Both the position numbers and the translations under genes were made by a program. DNA of 64,000 bases from Ganoderma boninense (taxonomy: Eukaryota; Basidiomycota; Agaricomycetes; Polyporales; Polyporaceae), in the NCBI GenBank assembly GCA_002900995.3, contig CM035311.1, forward strand, positions 2,604,001 through 2,668,000, read 5' to 3'. A model generated the notes under the pieces. That model had not been told where the DNA came from and ran no database searches. It worked only from the letters and a program-made list of their open reading frames with translations. Shown here in pieces: positions 1 to 11,186 of this stretch (positions are counted from its first letter, which is position 1; every line of letters starts with the position of its first letter).

Positions 1-3000
1 GTTGGGCCTTACGGTGCTTGCTATCCATGACGTTTGTCATCCCATGTGATGAAACCAGAGTGGTCAAAGATTGGACCGCTATTTGTGGTTCCTTGATCAA
101 CCAGAAGACGTTCGCGAACTCTTGGGAAATGTTCGGTGAAAGTGAATGTTCTAGCTTCTGAGCTCTAGTCACAGAATTCAAGGCGATCTGGGATTGGCGG
201 ACATTACGAGCCCTTTCAGAAAGACACAAAAGGGATGCCTTCTCCACTTCGAGCAGAGCGTCACAGAACGGCGATGTGAGATCACCAATCTGAAGACGCT
301 GCTCCTTCTGTCGTGCGGAGCGGACAAGGGAGATACGAGTAGCCATGATGGCTTCGATATTGGAAAACCTGGGTGCCATGAGAAAAATTGACAGTCGAAT
401 GAGAGAGCCGGGAGTACTCACTCGAATGCGGGATCTATACGCGTAAAGGGCTTCCATTCCTCCACATCGATGCGCCTGGACTGCAAGGCCTTCTGGATCT
501 CCTCGCTCTGCCATTGCCTCACTTGGCTAAGACACATGAGGTTCTGGGTAACTTGGCGAATCTCAGTGAAATTCTCGTTTCCGAGATCACGAAGGCGATT
601 CATTTCTTGGATGAATGCCCGCCGCAGGGTCATGGTCACGGCCTGTGCACTCCTCTCGCGGTAGACGGCCCTCAAAGCCAGGTAAAGAGTTGCACCAGAG
701 GTGTCGTTGCCTAGGTTTTCCGGAAGGTCCCATGTCTCGGCTCGCCAGCCAAGGTTGTATGCTAGCGCGCTCGATTCCGTGGTATTATTGGTGTCCGCGA
801 AGAAGTTCTGCATCGTGCTCAACGCGAGTTGATTGAAGCCGAAGGCATACATCGACTGGACGATGCCGTCAGTCTCAGAGGGATCGGCGGACCCAGACTC
901 GATCATTGCGCCGTGGTAACGGAAGGCCTTCTCCCATTGGTTCTCGTGGCGGAGACGTTTGACGAAGAAGGTGGGAAGGTCATCCGTTTTTATGCCATAG
1001 AATCCGTCAGGCTCGTCTATGTGACTATAGATCTCGAAGAGGATATGTTCCGTGGCAGATCTTCTGGATGGGTCCTCCACAGGGCGGTACTCTGCTGCCA
1101 GTTCAAGGAAGAGAAGAGCTGTGGTGTACGCATTGCATTTGACAGCGGAGCGTCCCAGAGTCGTGAAATCCAATGTCAGCCACTTGTTGTGAGCCAAGGC
1201 ATCCTTGACCTTATTGGAGGGATGGAAGCGGCGAAGATGCAGGACGACGCTGATGATGGCACGATGGCAAGGAACAGTGGAGTCCTTGAAGGAGAGGACG
1301 GCGGAAAAGTACTCCGTGAGCACACTCTGTACAGAACCCGGCATCTTATATGATTGGTCGCGGTGCTCTTCCTGAAGCAGGGAGTGGACGAGGACGGGGA
1401 GCACCTCTTCCGCGAAGCCGCGGTTCGATTGCAAAACTGGCGTCAAGGTAGAGAAGAACGGGTCGCGAGTTCCAAGGACGCTGCAGAGGATGGTCGTGAG
1501 ACGCGTGATCCAAGCATCAAAGTCTACTGCTAGTTGCAGCATCGTGTCGTTCATGAGGGCTCCACGCAAATCCACAGTAGGCACCTCCGGGAGCGGCTTC
1601 GAATACTCCGTCAAGTACTCCAGTTCATGTCGAATATCCTCAGAGCAGGAGGAGTTGAGGTAAGGCTCTCCGGAGGGAACAGACATAAGTGTCCGCAAGG
1701 TCTTGTATGCGACGTGCACTTGCGCCGCTGAGGAGGAATCTAACATGGCACGGAGCGATACGACGATGGCGGAGCGGGCGACATTCACGGGTAAACAAGG
1801 CGGAAACTCCTTGCGAGCGGAATTTGACGCCGTATCAACCTTCGCTTTCGCATGTATCACTCGAACGGACTCCGGTTCGAATTGGTCGCTACCGATACTG
1901 TCGACTTGCCCGTGATGTAGCATGAGGAGGGAGGTGAACGCGTCGATGTCGCTGTCGACCAAGTACTTCTCGGGGGGGATGCAGCCCTTGAGCCGCCAGA
2001 AATCGGATTTGCTGAAATATTCATCCGGCTCATGTTGTGCTGCCAGGTCGTGGATCCGTCGAACAAGACGGAACTTGCTAGCCGAGACTCCGTGGTCAAC
2101 AAGCACAGAAGTCAGGTCGGAGAACAGCACTTCCTCGCATGCCAATTGTAGTGATTCAGGTAGCTCTCGGGGCCACGCAGCTAGCGCCCTAAGGACCTGC
2201 TTCTTTAGGCGAGGATTCCTCCGGAGGATTTCCGCTTGAGTCTCGGCCCATGTTAGGAGATCCATACCTAGAGTAGCCACGGACGCGTCGACCCGCGACT
2301 GGGAAAAGTCGTGTGCGATGGTGCTGATTCGAATGAGGACGTCGGCCAGACGGTAATCCGCCTTCGTAGAAGAGCCTTTGTAGATGGAGAAGCACCACTC
2401 TAGCAAAGACTGCGCGCCACGGGCGAGATCGACCTGCGCAAGCATGGTGACAGCTCTGAGGGTCAGGGTACGAAGCAGGCATTCGTCCTCGAAGTGGGCA
2501 TGGTGGCAGGCAATCCAGAGGGAGACAGCATTGAGCAAACGCAGCTGCTCGTTGACAAGAGGGGACGCTTCGATGACAGCGAATAGCTCGTGGAGCACAT
2601 GGTAGGTGACAGCGCGTCCGTCCGCCTGCTTCACGCGGCTGCGGTACCATTGTATCGCACGGAGGATGACGGCAGTAGAGTAGAATGGCAGGTTTGGCTC
2701 GTGGGATTCAACAGTGTCGAGAGAACGATATCGAATGATGGCCTGGAATGTCTCCACGATATCTTCGTTAGTTGCACTCTTTATGCCGTCCGATATGCGA
2801 CCGCTGAAGGAGACGTCCTGGTCACCGAAACTCTTCAAAATGGCGATGACGATCGCATCCGCGTCTCGTTTGAGTCTTTCCTGGAACGAGGGGTCGCCCT
2901 TGTGATAGCGGGTCTTTGCACGAAGCTTATCATCGAGTTTTGCCTCGACCTCTAGATCAGGAGTAGGGGCCAACCAGTAGACGATCTCGTACGCTACGAG

Positions 3001-6000
3001 TTGAGCGAAACATTCGTCAAGGCCCGCTTGCTCGTTCTTCTGAACTGCTTGACAGTGGCGCACGAACAGCTCCTTGCCGTACTCGATCTCCTCTGGGGTT
3101 CCTTCCGCCAGCAAATTCGTCGGCGTGAAGGAGTAAAACGTAGCTTCGGCACACTCCCTGCGGTCGCGGTAGCCAAGGAGCTCAGGAGGGAACTTCAGAA
3201 GGTCGATACCACCACGGCGGATAGAGTAGGCGAATTGCGAAGCGTAGCAGTTGAACAGATCGGAGAGCGTCTCGATACCCATCCGTTCCACGACACCCCA
3301 AAGCACAGCTTTCAGGTGGGGCAGATACATTGTCGAGAAGAACGCGACCTCCAACAGGTGCCAATATGCGCCGCGCCGAACTGAAGCGTCCGAGATGATG
3401 ACGTTCCCCAAGCACAGGAGGCGCGTGAGGATGCTCTCATAGCTAGAAAACATAACATCAGCATCGCGCGATAGCAGCAATGCCAAACAACATCACTCAC
3501 TTCTCCTGTTGGGTACACAGATTATGCTGGATGTTCGGGTACACTTCGTGCATCAGATCGCGCTGGGCCAGTCGGCCGACGGTCAACAGTCGAGGACTGG
3601 TCGCAGCGATGCGGAACCGGATGCGTATGTCGTCGTCATTTCCCATGGTAGGAAGCACTGCAGCGGGAAATTGGTCTTCTTCGGGACCGTTGGCCTCATT
3701 GACAGGCATGGCCCAGATCTCCTGGCTCGGATCCTTCGTCAAGTACCTGTCTAGAAACCGGATGATGGCATCGGTGACCCGCCAAGAGCGTTGGCTCCTT
3801 TGCACCAGTCGGTCGATAGTCTCCCAGGAAAAGGTCCTAGCTCTTCCGCCGGGCCCGCTGGTCGCCACCGCGGGGTCCATCCAGACGTGTGATGTCCTAT
3901 CCAAGGCGTTCACGACCAACAAGAACGTCTCCTCATTGCCTTGATAAGAATACACCTTAGAAAGCTCCATCAGCTTGTCCAGGAGCGCGTTCAAGGTTGC
4001 GGTGCTGAGATTGAGAGTCCTCCGCCCCACTTGTTCGCAATACGCGGCACCGAGGGCCAGGAACTGGTGTGGTTCAGAATTCAGAACGAGGTCGGTCAAA
4101 GCCCGGTCGCGGGTGGGCTCTCCGGACGACGATTGCAAGATTGGGACCACGGCCAACACTGTCATGCAGGAATCCACGATCTTGCTATTGTGGACCTCAT
4201 CCTGCTGTGCGTTGCGGGTGGTAGAAAGGGAAGTGACGGCATGGGCGTCGCGAACAGGTCCAAAGCCGTCGGAATCGTCCACTGCTACAGCCTGTGAGCC
4301 AGTGTCGAGGGTTTGGCCCACGGCCAGGCGCAACACATTGCGGAGTGCTTCGAGCAATCCGACGAACGCGTCTTGCACCTAAAAGACATGATCACTAACG
4401 CGAAGGACGCCGCGAGGGAGAAGCGGACCCACATCAGCGCTTCGGAAGACGAACCGCTGCAGATCGCGACGATGAGCGGTGTCGGATGGTTTTGTCAGTG
4501 CCGTTGACAAGAGTTTCCTCAAAACCTGCGTCCTAATCCCCGTTCTCTCACCAGGTGGAACCAGCGCCTCCCACTCCATTTCCTGCACGTCCTCTTCGTC
4601 CGCTCTTGCTAAGGGGTCGAGGGCGTCTAGGATCAGTCTTCGCTCCTCCGCCTTCCATCGTGTGTCAGTTAGGAGAGGAACAATGGAGGCTAGGAGCTTG
4701 CAGGCCGCCTGGAGGACGCGCCTATTGGACTGCGTGCCGTTCATCACTAGAGACGCCTCAAAGCAGAACGCGGCCACGGCGAGATCAAGAGACGACCGGA
4801 CTCTCTCCGCGGTCGGGAAGCTAGACCCGGAACCACGCTGACCCACGGTGACGGTGAGCTCCTCCAAAGACTTCAGCAGAAACGCGGAGATCCTCCTTTC
4901 CCGACCCCGCGGAGGAGTCAGATCGGCGCTGTCGCCGAAGGGCAACGACGTCCTCCCAGCGTCGTCTTGAGACCCGTCGAGGGAAGAACTGGGCTCGGAT
5001 GCGGCCGGAGGGTGGCGGTAGGGAGGGAGACGGGCGTGCAGCTGGAAGTCGCGGATGACCTTCGTCTGTGTCTCCTCGATAACGGCGTCGACTATGGGGC
5101 AATGAGGAAGCATCATCCCGCATTGCAGCCTGACCCGCCTGGATGCACCCACGATCCCCTCCAGCAGGGCGTGGATATGCGCGGTAGTGTGGAGCGGCAT
5201 GGACGTCCGTCGCTCGCTGCCGATCCGCCACGATTCGGTGAGCCACGAGAGCACCTTCTCCTCCATCTGCAGGCGATATAGCCGGACGTCCTGGTTTGCG
5301 ATGCGCAGACATAGGACCATGAAGTCGCACACCGAGTCGTAGGGGTAGGCCGGTCCCTGCACGTCCAGATCCTTGGCGAAGGACTCTATCTCCATCAGGA
5401 CGCGTTGAGACGAGAGCATGCGCTTAGAGTAGGTTAAGAGCGTGTGGGCGGCGTGGCACGCCGCTCGAGAGACAGCGGGCACGTTGGCGCGGCGCATGGC
5501 ATGCGTCCAGATGGGGTCCCAAACGGCGGCCGCGTTAGGGAGGGGCAAATCAGCGGCGGACGTTGGTGAAGATGCGCACTTGGAATGTGCGATCGCGGCC
5601 AAGCAAAGAAAAGTCCAAGACTGAATGATGGCGTCTTCGAATGAGACGAAAGCCACCAAGGTTGCGATGATATCTCGGCGTAGTTCGTCATGCAAGGTGT
5701 TCCAGTGTCGGTCGACGAAGAAGAGAAGCACTTGAAGGTGATGTGTCCGTACTTGCTGAGAAGCCTGAGACCTGATGGACTGCAGCAAAGACAAGACGGG
5801 ATTCTCCAGCTTGAGTCGCTTTCCGGATGAAGTTGACTTAGAGTACGTGGATTCCGATCGTAGGTATAACTATTGTTGAGATACGATTCAGTACAGAGAC
5901 CTCTTTGATTCATAAATAGCTCTACCTTCTCCGCACAATCCGCTTGGAGTTCGAGAGTCGCCCAGGAGAGAGCCTGGTCGCCATCAAATTGCCAGCCGTA

Positions 6001-7332
6001 CTGAAAGGTGTCCGCAAAAAATGCCCGCTTGCTGCTTTCACGGTCTTGCTCTTGTAATAGACGAAGCTGCAGACACTCCAGCGAAAGACTGTGAATTCCC
6101 CAACGACTTTGTGCTTCGCCATCTAATGCTGACCAGAGGGACGCAAGGGCACCAGTCGGGTCCACGCTTGCTTCACCCTCCAAGGGCTCCGCAGTCAGCA
6201 GAGGGAAAAGGAGGCGAAAGACAACAACAAGGTCCTCCTTCATGCGTTGGTTCTTCGTTCCCCACATCTTCACGAGGGACGACCAGCTATCATTAGCGAA
6301 GACAGCGACGACTTGCCGACAATTCAGGGTGTAATGGGATAGTGCAGCAGAGAGGGCGATGAGGTAGTCGTGATGGAGTGATGTATCGCCAGTATATATG
6401 CGCAGAAAATGAGAGAAATAGTTCAGGAGAAGGCGAGGAAACATGTGGGGGTCCTCCTCCTTTCTCTGCAACTGCGCCTCGCGAGTTTGGGGGTCTTTCG
6501 CTATCGGTTCGTCGAGAACGGGAGCGGTTGGAGAACGAAGGAGAATAGCAATGATAGACATAAATTCGATTTGCTCGAGGGAGACAGGTTGGGAGCTTCG
6601 AGATACCATACCGCGACGGTGAGCAGTCCGAGGAGGACTGGCTTGGCGAGGCCGTTTCGTTCTCGGCGTTGAAGGACCCGCCGCGCTCTCCGCTGAAGAA
6701 TGCGTTCCACCATCGGCAGTGCCCGCTTCCTCGTCCGAGTCGACATCCATCCCATCACTATCCTCAGAACCAAGGTGCTCGAACAAGGTGCGCTTCGGTG
6801 CGGGACCCACGACGACGTTGAATGCGAGGGCAAGCAGGTCGTGCCACACTGGATCCCGAAGATTGTGAAGGTGTGGTTTGTAAGAGAGGATGGACTTGAT
6901 GGCCTTTGCGTACGGAAGGACCACTGGTGCAAGTAGCTCTCCTCGGTGCACGAGGGCATGGATGAGATGGTGGAGAAGGGATTTGAGGACGCGGTAGTTG
7001 AGCCTGGTAAGGCTGCGCTCTGTCAACCAACGGACGAGAGATGCAACTTCACCTAGTCGTCGGATAGATGTGGACTCGCGGCTGGTGGTGCCTGTAGGGA
7101 AGGCCCCCGTTTTCGCGATGCATGACTTGAGTTCTTTCGCGAATGCTTCGAAGAGAGCTTGAAAGACTGCAAGCCAGGCTTTTCCATCTCCTATGCCGTC
7201 AAAATGAAGGATAGCTGACTCCCTGTCGAAGGTCTCGCGGAGGGCACTATAACCTTGTTGCCGGTCAACGACCCTATCGCTTTTGAGATTGTTTAGAGTC
7301 TTGTTTAAGTTGCCGGCTTCTTGTCTTGACAT
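1..7332 (-). CDS. TEL1: Tel1/ATM serine/threonine kinase, N-terminal about 2370 residues (gene runs off the left edge)
   Basis: Partial PIKK-family checkpoint kinase; Tel1/ATM signals double-strand breaks and maintains telomeres in the nucleus. Five exons join in consistent phase: 7332-5926, 5869-4433, 4378-3501, 3442-422 and 368 to beyond 1. The extreme N-terminus (LNNLKSDRVVDRQQGYSALR) fits the TAN motif of Tel1/ATM. A long helical-repeat region follows. The FAT domain is clear in exons 4-5: a segment near 1000 reading HIDEPDGFYGI, and TRISLVRSARQKEQRLQIGDL-like sequence near 260-340, as in ATM. The catalytic kinase and FATC domains (roughly the last 500-600 residues in the family) are not in the window. 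The intron at 432-379 is in phase with the exon 3 frame and the other introns are 50-65 nt. The start ATG at 7332 directly precedes the TAN motif, so it is probably right. Confidence 0.9.
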
Positions 7333-8489
7333 GTACTGAACTTTTCGTCAGTGATATTGAACTTCTGGCGGTTTATAACTCAAACTCACAGAGTGAGAGC
7401 CAGGAGGACGGGGAGAGGTTACGGAGAACCTGTGGGGGTGGAACAGAGGACGAGACTGAAGGCGGCCAAGCTACGCGTTCCTCGGGGAAGCGCCCGCTTG
7501 GTCGCGTTATTTACTCCTATTTGGCGTTACATGGTACGGTCCGAGACTCCGAGTCGTCCCTCTCTTTCGAACACTACGATGTCGACGTCAATGACTCGGT
7601 CACCATTAGCTCTCTGCAGCTGGTTGGTACCCATAATTACTTACCTTCTGCTAACAGGTATGCCTGTCCATTTAATCGCCTGTTATTATACGCTAACAAT
7701 GCCCTCAAGCAATTGAACACATGGTTATGACCGACTAGTACCGTCGACAGCAACTAGCCACTGAGCTGAGCTGAACTTCGCGCGATCTGCTCAGACGTCT
7801 GATGGAGCAAGTCAAATAATATCAGTGCTCTGAGGATCTCAAGACCGTTGTACTTGGTGCGTGCTATCAAATCAGACTATATGCCGTATGACTGTTGAAT
7901 TCTAATGTACTGCTGTAGCTACTTAGTTTGATTTCGACTAACAGGTCATACATATGCCCACGCCCCCCACGGTCTCCGTCCCATCGTGCCTTGCGTTACA
8001 CCCGCACTACTGCATCTTGAGGCCTTCTAACTGGCAACTTGCAATGGCACATTGGTTCCAGGATAATGTAGCTCTCCACGTGGCGTTCATCCCAGATGCC
8101 GCGCGTTGGTAGCGCGCCCATTCTAGGTTCCGCAGACGCTTCACGCACGCCGCTTCTCAGATCTCTCCCCTTGACTTCCATCTCGAGTATTCTGCCGACT
8201 GTTTCGTCTCTCTGTCTTGGTGCCCACCCGTTCTCCTACCAGGGATCAGTGGTATTCTGAGGGTGAACAGGTATGACTTGCGGTACCATGGAATCATGAT
8301 CGAGTGACGCCATCCCCTTTGTTCTTGTCCTTTGTAGTCAGCGTCAGACTTGGGAACTGTCTGCTCTTCTCCGGCTGTAGCTTTGAAGCACCTCAACCTA
8401 ATAGACGAAGTGAGTGGCGTTTTAACACTTCAATTTGACATAGTGCTGATTTCGAGTTGTTTGTAGGTACCCGTAACCGCAGCATCCTG
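7333..8489. other. Intergenic region between TEL1 and the first F-box gene
   Basis: About 1.15 kb between two genes transcribed away from each other, so it should hold both promoters. Reading frames here are short and lack recognisable motifs. An ACGCGT hexamer (MCB-like) lies at 7473-7478, 141 bp upstream of the TEL1 ATG. A plausible 3' splice site (TTTGTAG) ends near 8467, so the F-box gene may have a 5'-UTR intron. Confidence 0.5.
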
Positions 8490-10358
8490 ATGTCGGAGTC
8501 TTTTCCAAGCCTACGGACCATATCAGATTCATCCTCCTCCTTAATTTCGGACTTGGATTTCGAAGAATTTCACAGTGGTCGCTGCCAGCGACCCAACTTC
8601 GAGAAGCATGCAAAGTTCCGGGTTGAACGCGAGCAAATACTCCGCATCATCTGCGATTATCAAACTCGCCTCAACCTTCACACCCATGTCGGACAACTAC
8701 CCGACGAACTCTTAGCGGAGATTTTCGACCAGCTGGTGGTCGGTTGTTACGAATCCGTACTCTGCGGTTCGTCCTTCCGTACTCAATCCTCCTGGATCGC
8801 GCCGGCCCATGTCTGTCGACGTTGGCGCACCGTTGCACTTTCCACGGCCACATTCTGGAGTTTTATCTTCACGGGCAACTCCAAAGCGTTCTCAGACCTT
8901 GTCGCACGCTCGATGAGTGCTCCACTGCATATCGTCGTACGACCGGTGGACAGATCATTTATTCTCTATAGGCCCCACGTTTGGCCCTTCGAAAAGCCCA
9001 TCAATCCCGAAGTGCTGGACGGGATAGTGGCAGAGTCTCACAGGATCCGGGAGCTTTGCTTGGAAGGAAAGGTATCCGACCTCCAGTCCGTGTGCACAAA
9101 GCTGTGCGAGCCTCTGTGGGCCCTGGAACGGCTGCGCCTCTCGACCTCATGGGGCGCACGCGAGCTCGAACACCTTTTCCCGAGTCCTTCGTTGAGCGTC
9201 ATTCCGACAGACGGCCTTACACCTCGCCTCCGTTGTCTGGAGATTGTGAAACTCTCCGTCAATTGGTCCGACCCCGTCTTCAAGTGCTCCTCACTCACCA
9301 CGCTCATCGTTCACGGCGTACTGGCCCAAACCCATCCATTCGACGACGCCCCTTCCATCGGTACTATGCGTCAGCTCCTAGACGTCTTAGATCATATTGC
9401 ACCAGGGCTACGTGTCCTATCCTTGAAGGAAGCTATTCCTCCGCTGCCGCTTGATTCTGCCAGCCCTCCTGCACCTTCGCGTAATATCACCTGCCCTTCC
9501 CTTCAATCGCTGCGTCTCGCTGGCAAACTAATCGACTCTGCCAACCTCTTCAATCATCTTTCACTGACTCCGACTGCGACTGTGAAATTCGAGTGTAGGG
9601 ACTCAATCCACGATACTCGGACTCGCGCTGGCAGTGCGGGAGTACTTGACATCGCCCGTCGTGTCTCGCAGCACGTTTTGCGCGCCACCGAACCCATGGT
9701 TTCCGTGCGCATCGAGCTAGTCCGCAAAACCTGGGCCATCACCTGCTTTAAAACTCAGGACCTGGCCGGCACCCCATCAGTCGTCCTCACGTTGGCCTCC
9801 TCGTATGGCGCGCCTGAAGAGATGCCCGTAATGGTGCTCTTCCAAGGGTCGGGCAACATGTTCGCCCATGTCCAGCACCTCAGCATCGTCGAGGACACGT
9901 TCGACCTGGACTGGGCATCCCTATTCGAGCGGCTCCCCAGATTGCGGTCTCTGGAATGCCGCGGCCATCCGTTCGGGCCCTTCTTTGACGCTCTCTGTGA
10001 TGTGCAGCCGGACGAGTCTGGAGAGCCGCGCCGTCTACCATTGCCCGAGCTTTGCACCCTTCGGCTTATCGACGTCCTCTTCCGACGACCTGCGGACACC
10101 GAGGAGCGGGAGCGGGAGTTTGTCGACGAGCTCCTCGACTGGGCCATCCTGCGCTGCAACTACGGTTGTCCCCTGGAGACTCTCGAGCTTGGGAACTGTG
10201 CGCATGCCACGGAGGACGATGTAGACCTTCTGGCAGAGGTTGTTCCTGATGTTGGCTGGGACGGGTGGGACCCGGATGGGGACTCTTCGGTGGCGCAGGT
10301 GGGCAATGCAACGCAGAGAATTTCTGCGTTCGAGAAGTATGTGGTGAGTGTCCTTTGA
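8490..10358 (+). CDS. F-box protein with LRR-like C-terminal region (paralogue 1 of 3)
   Basis: Single-exon protein of 622 residues. An N-terminal helical segment is followed by an F-box-like motif at about residues 68-120 (LPDELLAEIFDQL, then HVCRRWRTVAL and LWS/FWS-type tail), the part that binds Skp1 in SCF ubiquitin ligases. The rest has irregular leucine-rich repeats (for example LRVLSLKEAIPPLPL) and would select the substrate. It ends with the pattern DELLDWAIL..CP.ETLELGNC......DVDLLAEVVPDV.WDGW shared by the genes at 11187 and 21929. I chose ATG 8490 over an in-frame GTA/TTG-type upstream extension because the upstream codons overlap a likely 3' splice site. The substrate is unknown. 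The F-box call is firm at family level and the LRR assignment is an inference from Leu spacing. Confidence 0.75.
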   Translation: MSESFPSLRTISDSSSSLISDLDFEEFHSGRCQRPNFEKHAKFRVEREQILRIICDYQTRLNLHTHVGQLPDELLAEIFDQLVVGCYESVLCGSSFRTQSSWIAPAHVCRRWRTVALSTATFWSFIFTGNSKAFSDLVARSMSAPLHIVVRPVDRSFILYRPHVWPFEKPINPEVLDGIVAESHRIRELCLEGKVSDLQSVCTKLCEPLWALERLRLSTSWGARELEHLFPSPSLSVIPTDGLTPRLRCLEIVKLSVNWSDPVFKCSSLTTLIVHGVLAQTHPFDDAPSIGTMRQLLDVLDHIAPGLRVLSLKEAIPPLPLDSASPPAPSRNITCPSLQSLRLAGKLIDSANLFNHLSLTPTATVKFECRDSIHDTRTRAGSAGVLDIARRVSQHVLRATEPMVSVRIELVRKTWAITCFKTQDLAGTPSVVLTLASSYGAPEEMPVMVLFQGSGNMFAHVQHLSIVEDTFDLDWASLFERLPRLRSLECRGHPFGPFFDALCDVQPDESGEPRRLPLPELCTLRLIDVLFRRPADTEEREREFVDELLDWAILRCNYGCPLETLELGNCAHATEDDVDLLAEVVPDVGWDGWDPDGDSSVAQVGNATQRISAFEKYVVSVL

Positions 10359-11100
10359 GCTATTGAAGCGACGCTTATCTGACTTTGCACCGACTCATTC
10401 CTTCGATACCTTCGGTAACCGGGTTATTAAAGCCGTTGTTGACCTAGATACGTGGGAACAAGACTATCAGAGCTGATGCCAGGAGGCTCATTCTTGCTGA
10501 GTGTTTCTTCCGTTTAGTCCCATATACTTCATATCACGTGTCGGCGGACCTGGTAAGATATGCTTTGGATGTGCTAGATGCTTTTTTCAACTTACGTTCA
10601 ATGCTGTGTCTTGGTTGGACGCATCGTAATGCTAGGCGAATATACATATACCGCAGTTGGCGCCACCCGAGTCCTTTGGCTTGATGCCGTTTTCCCCATG
10701 ATCCTCAGGCTCACGCTGTGGAAGATGGACATTCCGTCGCGCAATACTCGTTCGTGTACGTACTGACGCTGCCTGGAAAACCAATGTGTATGACAATGTC
10801 GCCCGCGGCAACTCTGGCGACTCGAGAGTGCGCGCCTGTAAAGGACTGTTTGAAGCGTAACAAGTGTCAGACTAGTCAAGGACTATGTAGTCGAATCTTA
10901 GACCATTTTGAGGATAGTTAGCGCCCAGTAACAAGTTGTAACCTCCCCATCACTGAGCACTCGAAGTCACGCAAAGTCTGCTTGTATACGTATGTGTTCC
11001 TTCCCTTGCACTTGTCTGGGAAGGAATTCTTATCTTAATACACGGTGCTAGCCATAGATCGCGGCGTCACACAGGCTTCTTTTCGTCTGCGTCTGCATGG
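10359..11100. other. Intergenic region between F-box paralogues 1 and 2
   Basis: The 3' flank of the first F-box gene and the promoter of the second. I see no coding sequence, RNA gene or repeat in it. Confidence 0.5.
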
Positions 11101-11107
11101 TATAAAG
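11101..11107 (+). promoter_or_regulatory. TATA-box-like element of F-box gene 2
   Basis: TATAAAG lies 80 bp upstream of the ATG at 11187, a plausible distance for a fungal core promoter. The assignment rests on the match and position alone. Confidence 0.4.
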
Positions 11108-11186
11108 TACACATCAGGTGTTGTAGAACTTGTCGGGCTATCAATGACACTGATGATTCTAATTTATTCAATCCTCGTATCACAGC

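Noticed and set aside
194..1353. Open frames on the plus strand, for example 829-1353 (174 codons)
   Set aside because: They lie antisense to TEL1 exons that show ATM-family motifs; no motif of their own.
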